Positions 23,346 to 35,083 of a stretch of DNA of 64,000 nucleotides are shown here, in pieces (within the stretch, counting starts at the first letter, position 1; every line of letters starts with the position of its first letter). The stretch is from Stachybotrys elegans (Eukaryota > Ascomycota > Sordariomycetes > Hypocreales > Stachybotryaceae), in NCBI GenBank assembly GCA_020746835.1, contig JAGPNK010000021.1, positions 186,001 through 250,000 of the forward strand, given 5' to 3'. The notes under the pieces are model-generated. The model did not search any database. It worked only from the letters and a program-made list of their open reading frames with translations, and was not told the origin of the DNA. The position numbers and the translations under genes were made by a program.

Positions 23346-25215
23346 ATGTTGCGACTTTACGGTTACGCTACAGCGCTTCTAGCCGTGTTCACGGGTGCAA
23401 GCGGGCAAGCCGGGGAGTTCAATCAGCCTCCTGGAGTTGACGTGTGGTGCGGACGGGCATATCGAGCTACGTAAGGCTGCTTTCACCCGACAATTCTAAC
23501 ACCACTTATATTAACTATTGGTCTTTCAACATCTTAGAAATTCTTCGTTCGATCCCGGAGGTCAATTCCAAGACCCGCCGGTCTCTTCCAAGCCTCTTCT
23601 AAGGTTTCGAGCGAGACCACGACTCAACATTTATCTTGACACTGACGAAGAGGCGGTGGTTCTCATCGATGCAAAAGTCGTACATCAAGCTGGAGAACCT
23701 CTTCCACCATGCTATGTGCCTTACGAGAGTAAAGAGCCGGCCCCAATGAGGGTCGAGATCGCACTTGGTGAAGAAGTACTTGCAACCACAGAAATCTCGG
23801 TCGGTTCAACTGAGAACCAAGTCCAGCTTGAATTGCAGGGACTGGAACCTCAATTTGAAGCTTATGAGCTAACAGTAACTGCGACGTTGGGTCGGAATCT
23901 CACTTACGTTAGCGACACAAAGCTATACTACCTACCATACCCAGATGACTACGGCAGTGTGTCGCGGATCGACAACTTGTATGGTGCGCTATATGTCCAA
24001 CGTGGAAAGAACAGTGACTGGGAAAGAATATTTCCCTACACTTACTATGGTGGGTGTGAAGCCTCTGTAGCTCGTGTTTGTCAAATCTAACAATTCATCA
24101 CAGCACAGTGGACGCGTTATTGGAACGAAGACGAGGGTGCTGCCGTTGGACGCCCTAACGTGAGCACGCTCAGCGAGTATGCCAGCATGGGCTATAACCT
24201 GATACATCCCGTCCCAACAGGCTCGCTGGGGTTCAATCCCTTCCCCTGGGATGAATGGCTGCCTTATGTGGAACGAGCTGATGAACTCGGGCTCTACTTT
24301 CGCTACGATGTCAATCTTTACTGGCCAAACATGACCAACATGCTCGACCAAGTCGAGGGACTTCGTCGACATCCGTCCATTCTTTTGTGGTACCACAGCG
24401 ACGAGCCGGATGGAAAGACCTGGCCACTTGAGGAAATGCACGAGGCATATGAAGCCATCCGTGCCCTTGATCCCTACCATCCAGTCTCTCTGGTCCTCAA
24501 CTGCTATGACTTCCACTATGAAGAGTATTCTATGGGAGCAGACATTGTTGCCAGTGATGTGTATCCGATAGGCATCAACGCAACCTGGTCGGTCGAGTAC
24601 AACACCCCTTGCAACGAAACATACGGCACGTGCGGGTGCGACTTCTGCGAAGGCTCATTCCACGATGTTTCGGACAGGCTGGACGAGTTCCAACGCCGCG
24701 ATGAGCTCCTTGGGTGGGATAAGGTACATTGGTTCACCCCACAGGCATTTGGAGGAGAATTCTTGTGGTCAAGGCGCCCTACGCAAGAAGAACTACTCGT
24801 CATGACAATGCTGGCCGTCAACCACGGCGCGAAGGGTATCGTGCAGTGGGACTTTCCTTCAGTCGACTGGATCCACGAAATCACGGAAGCTATGGCTGTT
24901 GTGCTGCCAAGCAAAGCCGTTACTGACTTCACACTCGGGGCACCACGTATTCAGGGTCTCCGGATCGATGGGTCTGAAACTCTTGACGCAACGGCTTGGG
25001 TAGATTTGGAGAATGGCAAGATAATGCTCAACGTTGTGAACCTCAGTTATGATGACCAGGTGGGTGACATACAGATTTATCTGCCTATGGACCTGGAGGG
25101 TTCCGAGTATGTCGAGGGGTTGTGGGGTGAAAGGGGGTGGACTATTGCTGGAAATACTCTTTCAACCAATGGCTTTACTAGCCTCGAGGTCGCTATGTTT
25201 GTTTTGACTATCTAG
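23346..25215 (+). CDS. Secreted glycoside hydrolase-like protein (TIM-barrel type)
   Basis: Secreted protein of 582 residues from three exons (23346-23470, 23538-24049, 24104-25215), with introns of 67 and 54 bp; the second has a CTAAC branch site. Residues 1-20 are a signal peptide. Residues 45-210 look like beta-sandwich domains. The rest resembles a clan GH-A barrel: YNLIHPVPTG, WDEWLPYVERADELGLYFRYD, then RRHPSILLWYHSDEPDGK, where the Glu in SDEPD occupies the usual acid/base position. GAKGIVQWDFPS follows. It resembles GH2/GH5-type architecture, but I cannot name the family or substrate. The gene is divergent from the fucosidase, which may reflect shared control of glycan use; that is inference. 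Confidence 0.75.
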
Positions 25216-26150
25216 CACATGATAATCAATTCTACAGCCATCGCATACATCTCATCCCATCGTGGAGATGGCCTCACTAATCACTATCAACATGATTGAG
25301 AGAGGAGAAAGCAGGAAAGGAGGGTCTAGAGCGACTACGCTCCCTTTCTCGCCTAGCACATGCAAAGATAATCGCATCAATTGCCTAGTCCTTCAAATTC
25401 TAGTAAGTTGGAGAATTGCAAGACTACGACAGCGATGGGCAGGACCCCCTCGCTCATAGGCGATGATGGAAGCAGCATTGGGTATGTTCGTTTCCAGGCC
25501 ACTACTACGTCCTGACAGCGAATGAACCAGCGCAACCAAGTTGTATCAATAGCTACCAAGTTCTTTATATGACCAGCAGAGTTCTTGCTTCTATATGGAT
25601 TTCCCTCCTTGCTCGATCAGCGCCAATATTTGGCAGATCGCTTATATGATCAGGAGTGTGAAAATACACATCGTCTGAGCCTTGACATGTGTCATGTAAC
25701 GGGTTACGCAGTAGCCTCGACATACTGCGGACCATGAAAAAGCCGAAATTTGAAACATCTCACGCGACAACTCAAACAATTCAAGGCGACCATACTTCGC
25801 CCAACGTGTTTGTCCCAGGCTGAAGCTTGTTTCCATTCATTCTGCCGCGCAAACGCAATGCAGAGGGGCATGAAGGTCCCATGCCTCTTCGGCCATTGGC
25901 CACCTGATTCCACATGACCCCTGGTTGGGCCCTTGCAGTGTTGGTTCGTGACACCTGTTACGGTAGCTTTTAGGCGTTCGGGGCTGTGAAGCCTTAATAC
26001 ACTTTGATCTCCCCACTCTACGTTGGCTGAGACCCCCATAAATACACCTCCCGTTTCCCAGCTACTGATGTGCAATTAATGAATGGCTGCGTATTGTTCC
26101 ATGTAGCCAGTGTCACAACAACGCCCGAGGCTATCAGTAAATCCAGCACC
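25216..26150. other. Intergenic stretch
   Basis: 935 bp downstream of the glycosidase-like gene and upstream of the Nudix gene. No element recognised; ORF 25704-26075 (minus strand) has no family signature. Confidence 0.5.
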
Positions 26151-26717
26151 ATGCTACAAGGCCCAGGATTCATCTTCAGCCACCATACCTCGGTCGCAGC
26201 ATTCGCCGTGCCAAAAGCAGCCTACCTTGCCGCTCGCAAGAATGCATCCTTCGGCTACATCGCGACAAGCACCCTCGTCATGGACACCAGCATCGCCTCC
26301 AGCCCTCGTATCCTTCTCCTTCAGCGAGCCGCCAGCGACGAAGACGCCAACAAATGGGAGCCCCCGGGCGGTGCGTGCGACGATGACGACGAGACCATTC
26401 TACATGCCGCCGCTCGCGAACTATGGGAGGAGGCCGGCCTCCAGGCAACTCATATCGGCGGGCAGGTGGGCGATCCGTATTTCTTCACTCTGGACGACGG
26501 GAAGAAGGTGTGCCAATTCAACTTCGCCGTGAGTCTGAGCGCCGACAGCGTCATTTCGTCGGGGGTGAAGCTGAATCCGGAAGAGCACCAGCGGTTCGTC
26601 TGGGCCACGGAGTCCGAGGTGAAGGCGAGGAAGGCGGATGGTGTGGATCTGGACTTTACAAGGAGAGAAGTTGAGCTTACAGTGCTCCTCGCATTTGACC
26701 ACTTCCGAGCCAAGTAG
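26151..26717 (+). CDS. Nudix hydrolase
   Basis: Intronless gene for a 188-residue cytosolic Nudix hydrolase. These enzymes cleave nucleoside diphosphates linked to another moiety, using Mg2+. The Nudix box starts at GACDDDDETILHAAAREL and continues with WEEAGL, fitting G-x5-E-x7-RE-x2-EE-x-G-U. The upstream strand pattern (ATSTLVMD, then PRILLLQRA, then WEPPGG) is also typical. Substrate cannot be read from sequence. I chose the ATG at 26151 because the upstream in-frame extension has no family similarity. The gene is tail-to-tail with the HET gene, 63 bp apart. Confidence 0.88.
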   Translation: MLQGPGFIFSHHTSVAAFAVPKAAYLAARKNASFGYIATSTLVMDTSIASSPRILLLQRAASDEDANKWEPPGGACDDDDETILHAAARELWEEAGLQATHIGGQVGDPYFFTLDDGKKVCQFNFAVSLSADSVISSGVKLNPEEHQRFVWATESEVKARKADGVDLDFTRREVELTVLLAFDHFRAK

Positions 26718-26780
26718 ATACCAAATGCAAGTACAAGGACACTAAAGAGACCGTATTGCTATACTCTTGGACTATTCGGC

Positions 26781-28762
26781 CTAAATAATTTCAAAGACAT
26801 TCTCGGAGAGCTTGTCCTGGGCAAGCATATCCATTGCTTCCCCGTTCATCAGTCCATGTACGTAGCACTCACCAACCAACAAGTAACCTTTGCCTACGGG
26901 CCTTAGGCAGAACGGCACCTTGCAACCGAATAAAACACACACCACATCCCCTGCCTCCAAGGCCGCTGGACCCAGCACATAGTATCCCCCTTGAGTTATT
27001 GAGAAGGTTCGCCCGTCTGAGGCTGAGGTCGCCCATCGGCACCAATTATCGTCCTCATTTTCGGCTTCAGCGCCCTTGGCCGCACGCCAAATATCTTCGG
27101 TTATATCATCAGGTGCTTCGTGCGTGTCCACAATGTATCTGGCTGCCTTCTGTAGCCATACGTTCTCCGGGACCTCATGGTACGGCACGGACTTGTGGCC
27201 TGCGGCTTGTACGCAACCGTTGCTGAGTGTCTGCATCAATGCAAAGAAGGCTGTCTGGCCGTTTCGATACTTGTCGTCCAAATTGAAGCGCTCTTTCTTG
27301 CAAAGCTCATGCCAGAGCCGCTGCGCCTTTGTCTTTAGACGAATGGGCGTCTTCTTTGTGTAAAAGTCGTCGGAAGTCAGTCGCTGAGAACATGCTTTGA
27401 TAGTGTCAATCTCTACACCATGGATTTGCAGCACGACATTATCGTTCCCCAGAATCTCCAACTTCGCACTCGATTCGCCGTGGGCACGGTGTGGGCAGAT
27501 TGGCTCGGCCAATATGATACCCTCGGACCGTCTCCAGTCAGGCACCCACGATGGCAGCCTATTTTCATCCCTCATCCATGCCTTCAGTCCCACTCTTGTC
27601 AAGAGCTGGCAGGAGGGGAGGCTGGAACTAGAGTGCTGCACTGCCGCCAATAGAATGCACGCTGCACTTGGATTTTGGCGCAACATTCGCACCGATAAGT
27701 CAATGTACGATTGCTTGACTGTTTTTGTATAGTCGACTGTTACTGAAACAGGCCCACAGGCGAGAGGATGCAGCGAACGGATGGAAAAGTGGCCAAGGAA
27801 CGCGAAGACACGGTCTCTGTCATCGCTGAAGTTGAGATGGCGTGCCCTCTGGAGCTCGTATATGAAATTGAAGCGGTTTGCGTGGTGCGTGTTCTCATTA
27901 GGCTCCACAAACCGCCTATGTAGGAATGAGATGTCTGATGTTCTCATGCCCAATGCGCTTCGAAGATGGTGATGGCTCTTGAGTCTCTCGCACACATCAG
28001 CCAACATGTCCCAGTCAACCGTAGCGTCTCCCCAGTGCACTGTTGCTCGCGTGCCGGCTCCAATCTCCTGGACAATCCATCCGCGTCTGAACTGTCGAAG
28101 CTTTAGTATCTAGGCTGGTCTTGAGCTGGGTGAAACTGTGACATGACAGTTTTTTCTTCTTCTTCTTTTTTTCAACGTACCCATCGGCGGTGTGTCAACG
28201 CTGCGAGAGCCATGTGGTTTTCTTGGATGAGGAGTGCCAGCTCCGCTGCTCCTGAATCCGAACGGGGACTACCTCCAGGCTGACAATTGAGCACCTCATG
28301 AAGCCTATACACAAGGCTAAAAGCAGACGCCGCCTCTTTCTTCGTGTCTGAACCGAGCCATACCAGAATATGGGCAGCCTTTCGAAAGATTAGATGCATG
28401 TCCTGTACCTGCCTGCTTTTCTCTGCTAAGTCATCCTGATTTATACAGCACTGGTCAGCCCAGATCTGACGTGGCCGGTTCGGGAGACGTAGTTGACGCA
28501 GGGCGGCAAAAATCGATCCTCCTTGAAGGGTGAGTACTCCTTGTCCATTGTCGCCATTGTGGATGAGGATCTCCAAACTGCTGCCTGGTGGGCCTGGTTC
28601 TGCCCAGACATACGACAACGCCTCGTAGCTTGGGGCGGAGTCGATAGGCACAGAGTTGAGTGTTCCTACCAAGGGATCATCCGGTTGCCCGGGGAGGAGT
28701 GTAAGCAATCGAGTGGTCCCGCTTCCCTCCAACGGGCGATACTGGTATTGACGTCTTATCAT
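26781..28762 (-). CDS. HET-domain (heterokaryon incompatibility) protein
   Basis: Cytosolic protein of 630 residues with an N-terminal HET domain, the module that triggers fungal cell death in non-self recognition. Exons 28762-28181 and 28091-26781 join over an 89-bp intron that contains a long pyrimidine-rich run on the + strand. Hallmark blocks are present: SYEALSYVWAEPG near residue 45, RQIWADQCCINQDD near residue 97, and RRWFRRGWIVQEIG, which is created exactly across the splice. The region after residue 210 is the long variable C-terminal part seen in many HET proteins, without NACHT, WD40 or ankyrin repeats. The partner or trigger is unknown. Confidence 0.92.
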
Positions 28763-29546
28763 TGGGGTTTATATAAACGACGATGTAGTGGATTTTATAG
28801 GGCACATTTGCTGTTGGTAATACTAGACTAGCAATAATGTGATCACGGTGGATAACTAAGTAGTCAGATGCCTGCTGCATTTAACATTCCTTACGTCCAT
28901 GTACTGGAAACTAAGAATATCCTTATGCGCCTTTTTCAACCGCATGCTCACCGAGTCTATGCTACCAAGCTGTTATATTCTTGCATATTTACACGAGTGT
29001 GTCTTAGTAAATGCATTTATAAATGCAACGCGGGGAAATCCGCCTTTTGTTGGTTAGGCTGTCACTTACATTTAGGCTGGCATGCAGGATGCCGGCACTT
29101 CCACCGAGGAACGCCCAATGTAACCCTCCATGTAAGCAAAGCTGCGCTTACTTTGCTATTAGCAAGCTGAAAAAGCTGGAGAAATGACTCAAAAGAGCCG
29201 CAAATGTGGACTTCTCCGGCGGCTTAGGTGAAGCCATCAGGGATAGAGGGGGTGTGGAGGTGTATAGTTCGCCATAGCCACCGCCACCCACAGCAGCATT
29301 TCTACTGCAATGTCATATGATGCGTTATTTATTGTAGATTTCGGAGCCTGATATGCACAGCCACGGACCTTATCATGCTGTGCTCATTCATCAATACTGG
29401 AGTCATCTGAGTTAATCCTAGTCTCTTGCCACGGCACTCCATCACAGCTCTAAGCTCGGCATGAGATACCTTTCCCAGGCGAAATTCCTCCGTCGAAATT
29501 ACCAACCTTCTGTACTATCAGATCCTGTTCTCCGCCAGCTTCAATC
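28763..29546. other. Intergenic stretch
   Basis: 780 bp between the HET gene promoter and the RelA/SpoT-like ORF. Nothing recognised. Confidence 0.5.
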
Positions 29547-29816
29547 ATGACTTCGAACGCCGATTCCGCCCTCTGCAACCAAAAGGTTGATGAGTTTCTT
29601 AAGGCGTTTCAGCAGGAACAAAGCTTGTTCAAGGATCTAGCAGATGCTACCCGGCAAGAATGCGAGAAACTACTGAATGACAACAACATCAAGGGCATCG
29701 TGAGTAGCAGATCAAAGCAGTTGGTGTCACTGAAAAAAAAGCTGGATGACATGGTGAAAACATCCGAGATCACAAATTGGATCACGGGAGTCGGAAGTGA
29801 TCCAGCGTCGGGATAA
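29547..29816 (+). CDS. Short ORF resembling the N-terminus of fungal RelA/SpoT-domain proteins
   Basis: An 89-residue ORF starting MTSNADSALCNQKVDEFLK. Its helical pattern, with the stretch KGIVSSRSKQLVSLKKKL near residue 50, resembles the region just before the catalytic (p)ppGpp synthetase-like fold in fungal RelA/SpoT-domain proteins. The expected next block, containing the DLxGVRI-type motif and catalytic residues, is absent: the frame stops at 29816 and I found no continuing exon in the next 400 bp. It is therefore either a truncated remnant or a small standalone protein. It has no signal peptide or membrane segment. Family assignment is by pattern recall and tentative. Confidence 0.4.
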   Translation: MTSNADSALCNQKVDEFLKAFQQEQSLFKDLADATRQECEKLLNDNNIKGIVSSRSKQLVSLKKKLDDMVKTSEITNWITGVGSDPASG

Positions 29817-31190
29817 TGCTGGGCGCAAGTAGAAAGGATAGACAGAGAAAGTGTGGTTGAAATGGAGTTATTTTTCTTCTTGAAGCAATCTAGGTCGTAG
29901 ACTAGTGTGCAAATGAGTGATTTGGGATTTCCTGATCCTGTACCGCAATGGATAGAGATCAGGGGCACCGAGGAGGCCCCCTCTGGTTATAAAGACGATA
30001 TTGAATCGATAGATAGCAAGTGGAAAGAAAATAGACTTGCAACTGTAGTTATGACGATGTGGAGACTGAGAGCCACCGCAATTCGTAGAAAGCTTCCATA
30101 ACAATACCCCCGTGGCGTCGGGCGCCCAGAAATGGTTTCCGCCGCAAGTAATAAAGTAAAGTAACAACGGACTTCTCGCCTGTATCATTCCCTAAATCAA
30201 CGCCACCGCAGTACTCATGTTGCTCTGTTTCCCATGTCTTACATCCAGGCCCCCGAGACATCAAATCAACACCATTGCAAGTTGACAATGCCATGGCTGC
30301 CTCGAGTGTGCCCGCTTCCAGACATGGTTGTCGATTAGCTGTAACTTGTTGCAGTCTTCAGTGGAACCACGGCTATTAAGGTAGGTTCAATTTTGGGTGG
30401 CGGAAAGCAAAGTCAAGATGATGCAGTTTTATTGCCTCACTAAATTATTGACCAAAAATAATCGAGCCTATTCAGGAGAGGAACGCGAAGGCTGTAATGT
30501 AACGGTTGAGAAGGGCTGCGCTGGGTATTTCTCATACATTCTTGGGAAGAATTATCAGCAACATTGTTACCGTTACAGTCGACGGGCCACGAATAGACCT
30601 GAAAAGCAGTGATTGGAAGGCGATGGGTGGCAATGCGACACCGCCTCCTCTTGGCCTCCTGATAACGCTCCAGGGGTAGAATCCATTACTGAGCATGGAG
30701 TATGATCCTTGTATGGGGTCATCTGATTCAGAGCTTCAGCATCGTGTTTACCCAAGGCTTTCATATTACGCCGTCGGCTTAACCAGCATAAATTAATCCA
30801 TCACGGAGCAATAGATACACATGAACCACAAACACAAGAGGGTTCGTACTTCCAAATAGTAGGATGTGGCGTTGCTATGAAATTTGGCAAGACCAGCGTT
30901 GAGCGCTTAACTGCAGGCCAAGCGTATGATGCCATAAATACACTGCTTTGTGGGGAACCAATTTGGGGGCCAGATTGCCAAGCTGCTCTCAGGAACGACT
31001 CTCCACTTCCCTCGGCCGTATTTCTGATCCGATCCACGGCATTTGTGTGGCGGAGCGTCGAAATGTGCAAAAACCATTCCCTTGGATTAAAATGGTCGCC
31101 TTCTTAGGGCCGTTCCAAAATGCTAGAGCACGCCTCTGCGGCTCGCTTGGCTTCACACAACTGCCGTCTACTCAGGTGGGAGATTCTGAG
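29817..31190. other. Intergenic stretch
   Basis: 1.4 kb between the short ORF and the DUF3433 gene. Several ORFs of under 80 codons occur but none is convincing. Confidence 0.5.
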
Positions 31191-34100
31191 ATGTCTGTTC
31201 AAAAAGACCATGCTAGAATACGTACAACCATTTCTCATGGAGAGTACCGTGAGTTTCAAGATTCACCACGTAGGATACTTCACCCAGCCAAGCGCCCAGT
31301 GGAGAGTGTTTGCCTTCTAACTGTGAACAGGTGCCGTCCAGAAGCCATGGGAGCCTCTTTGGCTATTGAGGTCCACTCTGTTGGTCTTCGTATCGTTGTT
31401 TATCGCCCTTTTGCTAGCGGCGGGCCTTCTCTTCAACTTCTCCCAGCGTAATAATGGACTGGCTACAGAGGTGGAGGAGAATTCATATGCATGGAGATAT
31501 GGGCCTACTGCAGGTAGGGAATGGACCACTCATGAAACCTGTTATGGGGAAACTGACAGCTGCTAGTATTCGTTACCATCTCTGCCTTTTGGCATCAGGT
31601 CAATCATGCCGTCAAGGTCCAGATGCCATGGACAGAGCTCCAAAATGGCCCGAGCTCTGCGAAAAAGACCATCCTTCTCGACTATACATTTCCCATCCTT
31701 CCCGTAGCTTTGCGCAGAGCTATAAGAAATCGGCACTGGGTTGTTGTTGCGTCGACCCTCGGCCATCTCTTGATGCTCGTCATGGCAAGCTTGGCTCTCC
31801 ACCCTTTTCAACTTCCTCTAACGCGTTCCAGATTGTCTTTTCGACCGCCTTGTTTCAACTCGGCCCGATGGAGATGACCGCCTCATTCGACTTCCAGCCA
31901 ATGAACGAAATCGGCCTCGTCACAGACCAGACTAATGATACGGATTGGTTGACAACCCCGGCAGCTCATGTATATGCCGGCATTCATATGCACGGGTTGC
32001 CCTATCCACCTGGGACATCTGATGAGTTGGTTTTTCCAAGAATCAATGATCTCAACACGTCTGTCAATGTCCAAAACTACACCATCCCCATGGACGGGTT
32101 CCAGCTGCAGTGCGAATGCGAGCAATCGAGTACTAGAAACCATACGTGGATCTGGGACGATTCAGCAGGCAGTCGCATTGTTGCAGATGTAGAAGTACCG
32201 GGATGCAGCATTCCAGGCGTAGAGATTGCTGCCGGTCCAACTTCACCCCCTGGAAGCCGGTGGTTTAATACGTCGCGAAACGTACAGGCCCGATTCGAAG
32301 CCTATGAATGCAATACAGGCAACGGTGAACCATCCCCCGCACTCGATGACGACTGGAGCGACCCTGATTCGGACCGCCGATTCCTCCTAGCCGTGACGGA
32401 CGTGGAGTTTGATTTCGAAAATAGAAACCCAGACGATCGAAGGTTTATGCAAGTCAACCAAGCAACTGTGGCATTGTGTAAGGTGTCGTATGCAATACAC
32501 GAATTTGACGTCTACTTTCCAAACAACAATGGTTCGACACATGCTGTCCGGCACACTTCTGATTCTAGTCGGAGGCAATTGCCCGGCCTTACAGATAACG
32601 TCTTTGCGAGAGCAATTACTCTGGCATTTGGCATCTACTGGGACTTGGGGTTTGAGGCCGAACAACCAGTCCGTTTTGTCCCTTACATATTCGATATCCT
32701 GCTACTGGAGCACAACATGTCCAACCCAGAGCCATTTCTCGATCCACCTCTTCTCTTGAGCGGTGCCACTCGGATTCTCCGCGGCGCATCGGTGCAGCTG
32801 ATTCGAGAATTAGCTTTGAAGGCCACGACGAGTGGCACAGTAACCGGAAATATAACCTGGATCATCAACAGGCTCAGAGTTTCGCCAATTTCCACGGCAA
32901 TTCTTTGCACAAGCCTTAGCTTGCTGGTGTTGATTACGGCCTTTATTCTTGTTTGCCGCCCGCGTCTGGCTCTACCATTCAACCCAGACTCTACGGCCGC
33001 AATTGCTTCTGTCTTAAGCTACAGTCCACGATTCAACTCTGTACTGAGACAGGTGGCAAGACTTCCTAAGGCCGAATTCGCCGCAGAGCTTGACAGGCTT
33101 CGGTTTCGCACGTTCAAACAGGCCAGTGGCGCCATCAGCATCATTGTCGACTCTGAACAAGAAAGCGGCATGGCGATGGCTGAATCCTCAGACCAACCGA
33201 TAACAGAAACATGGTGGACTCCAATAGCAGCGAGACACTGGTTTGTGGCGGCCGTCTTGTTACTTCCCTTGATGGTGATTGCCGCCTTGGAAATTGTTCA
33301 ATCAATCTCAGATAATAGCAACGGGTTCGTCAATCTTGCCTCCAACATGACCGTTGGACTTGCATCCTATATTCCTGCAGCCTTCGCACTGGCTATCTCG
33401 GCACTCTACTCCAGCTTTGATTCAGTCGTCTGCTTATTTGCGCCGTACTCTGCCCTTCGGCAAGGTGTTCCTCTGGACTCCAGTGTCCTGGGTCTCTCCT
33501 TTGTCGGAAAAATGGCACCGCACCTCGCATATCTAGCCGTCAGATCCAACGTATACGTGATCCTATCAACAGCGTTGGCAAACTCCTTTGGCAGTTTCTT
33601 GACCATTCTAGCTGCGAATCTCTATGGCTCCACGATACGGCCCCAGACTCAGCAGGTGGTAATCCATCAGCGTGATCAAATTGAAATTGGTCGATTGGAT
33701 GGCGCAGTTCGTGTGGATAGGGAGTTCCAGGCTTCCAAGCTGGCTTCCCTTATCGAGCTCCGAGACTTGAACTACACTAAGTGGACATACGACGGTCTTG
33801 TCTTCAGCCAATTGGAGACTTTGCCTTCCCAGAGTACGGATCCTGAGGTTGAGAGGACAATCAATATCCAAATACCAGCGATTCGTGCCCGACTAAATTG
33901 CACAACGATACCGACTGAAAACCGAAGAGCTTCCCCGCTCCAAGATGTATTGCTCACTGACGAGGACAGTTCGTTGACTATTCCTTTCAGCACAGAGTTG
34001 GACCCCACTGAATGGTGCAATGCCTGGTCATCTAGAAACAGTACCCAGTCGCTGTCCTGGAACCAGGAATTCACAATCCCACTCGATGGAAGTGAGGTGT

Positions 34101-35083
34101 TGATTGGTAGGGTGAGGAATCTGATATGGCTTCCCGACCATGGCATTTTTGAGTCAGATGGTTATGGGGTTACACCCTCTCCACCGGACAACACGACCGA
34201 GAGAGACCACGGATGTCCCAGAGTCGCGGTGACTTTGGGAAGAGCTCGCTCTTTGAACAGCAGGGAAGCCACCAGGGCGAGCGATGCTGAATTTGAAACA
34301 GACTTTGGCACGTTGCTTTGCTACCAGAATCTGGAACAAGTAGAGACACAGACCATTTTCAAGTATCCCAGCTATGACATTGACGCCAGTTTGCCACCAC
34401 AAGTGGATGAAACGCGCATATCCCACTTTAGGAACAGAAGAGACAGCACAAGATTTGGCTACGAGCCTGTCGCATTAATGGATGGTGAATACGCGCCTCG
34501 GTGGAGGCCGGATTCAAGCAATGATGATCTCGATTTGATCATGTATGGGCTCGCCGCTGGAAGGGAGAAGTGTTCATTGGACGACATGGCCGGAGAACGT
34601 AACACGGAGCATCTGTATGAGTGCTTCAATCATTTCTACAGCCGGGCCATGGCACAAGCCATCTCAATGCTGTATCGATCCGATATTGATGAAACTTCCG
34701 CGACGGACCCATTCGAAGGCACCCTGACAACAAGAAATGGCCTACGCTTAAGCCAAAATGCCGCGCCAAAACTTGCCCTTCAGGTCATTTTGGGGCTTAT
34801 GGTTCTTTGTGCAATCGTCTCGAGGCTGCTTCTTCCCTTGCGCAAACTTCTCCAGCACAACCCTTCAAGCATATACGGCAAGGCATTACTACTCTTTGGC
34901 GGTTCATTGGCACCGGAGGGTGTGGCTTCTCTGGCTAGAGAGTGGAACGGAGACCCGGCTGCATTCTTGGTGAGGCAGTACCACCGTGGAACCGTGAAAT
35001 TGCAGTGGTGGGAGGGCATCAATTCCCAAAGGTACGGGATTGATATAGATCTCAGAACCACTGAATTGCAAACGATCCGTTGA
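31191..35083 (+). CDS. Large multi-pass membrane protein (DUF3433 family)
   Basis: Membrane protein of 1234 residues with the duplicated DUF3433 architecture of filamentous fungi; function unknown. Four exons: 31191-31248, 31331-31513, 31567-31778, 31832-35083, with introns of 82, 53, 53 and none further. Exon 1 encodes MSVQKDHARIRTT. Exon 2 gives the first membrane helix (LLVFVSLFIALLLAAGLLF) and ends in WRYGPTA, a family landmark. Exon 3 gives FWHQVNHAVKVQMPW and the RHWVVVASTLGHLL helix. Intron 3 has an unusual GTCATG donor, but a good CTAAC branch and CAG acceptor, and restores IVFSTALFQLG. The half-way landmark recurs at RHWFVAAVLLLPLMV. Large extracellular loops carry many N-glycosylation sites (for example NTSVN, NHTW). 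Reading exon 4 upstream as one open frame would give a wrong N-terminus. Confidence 0.82.

Noticed and set aside
25704..26075. 123-codon minus-strand ORF upstream of the Nudix gene
   Set aside because: No motif, and it lies in the likely promoter of the Nudix gene.
31454..31831. Long open frame extending the large exon of the DUF3433 gene upstream
   Set aside because: The peptide there has no family pattern; the spliced frames give the conserved helices and the WRYGPTA landmark instead.
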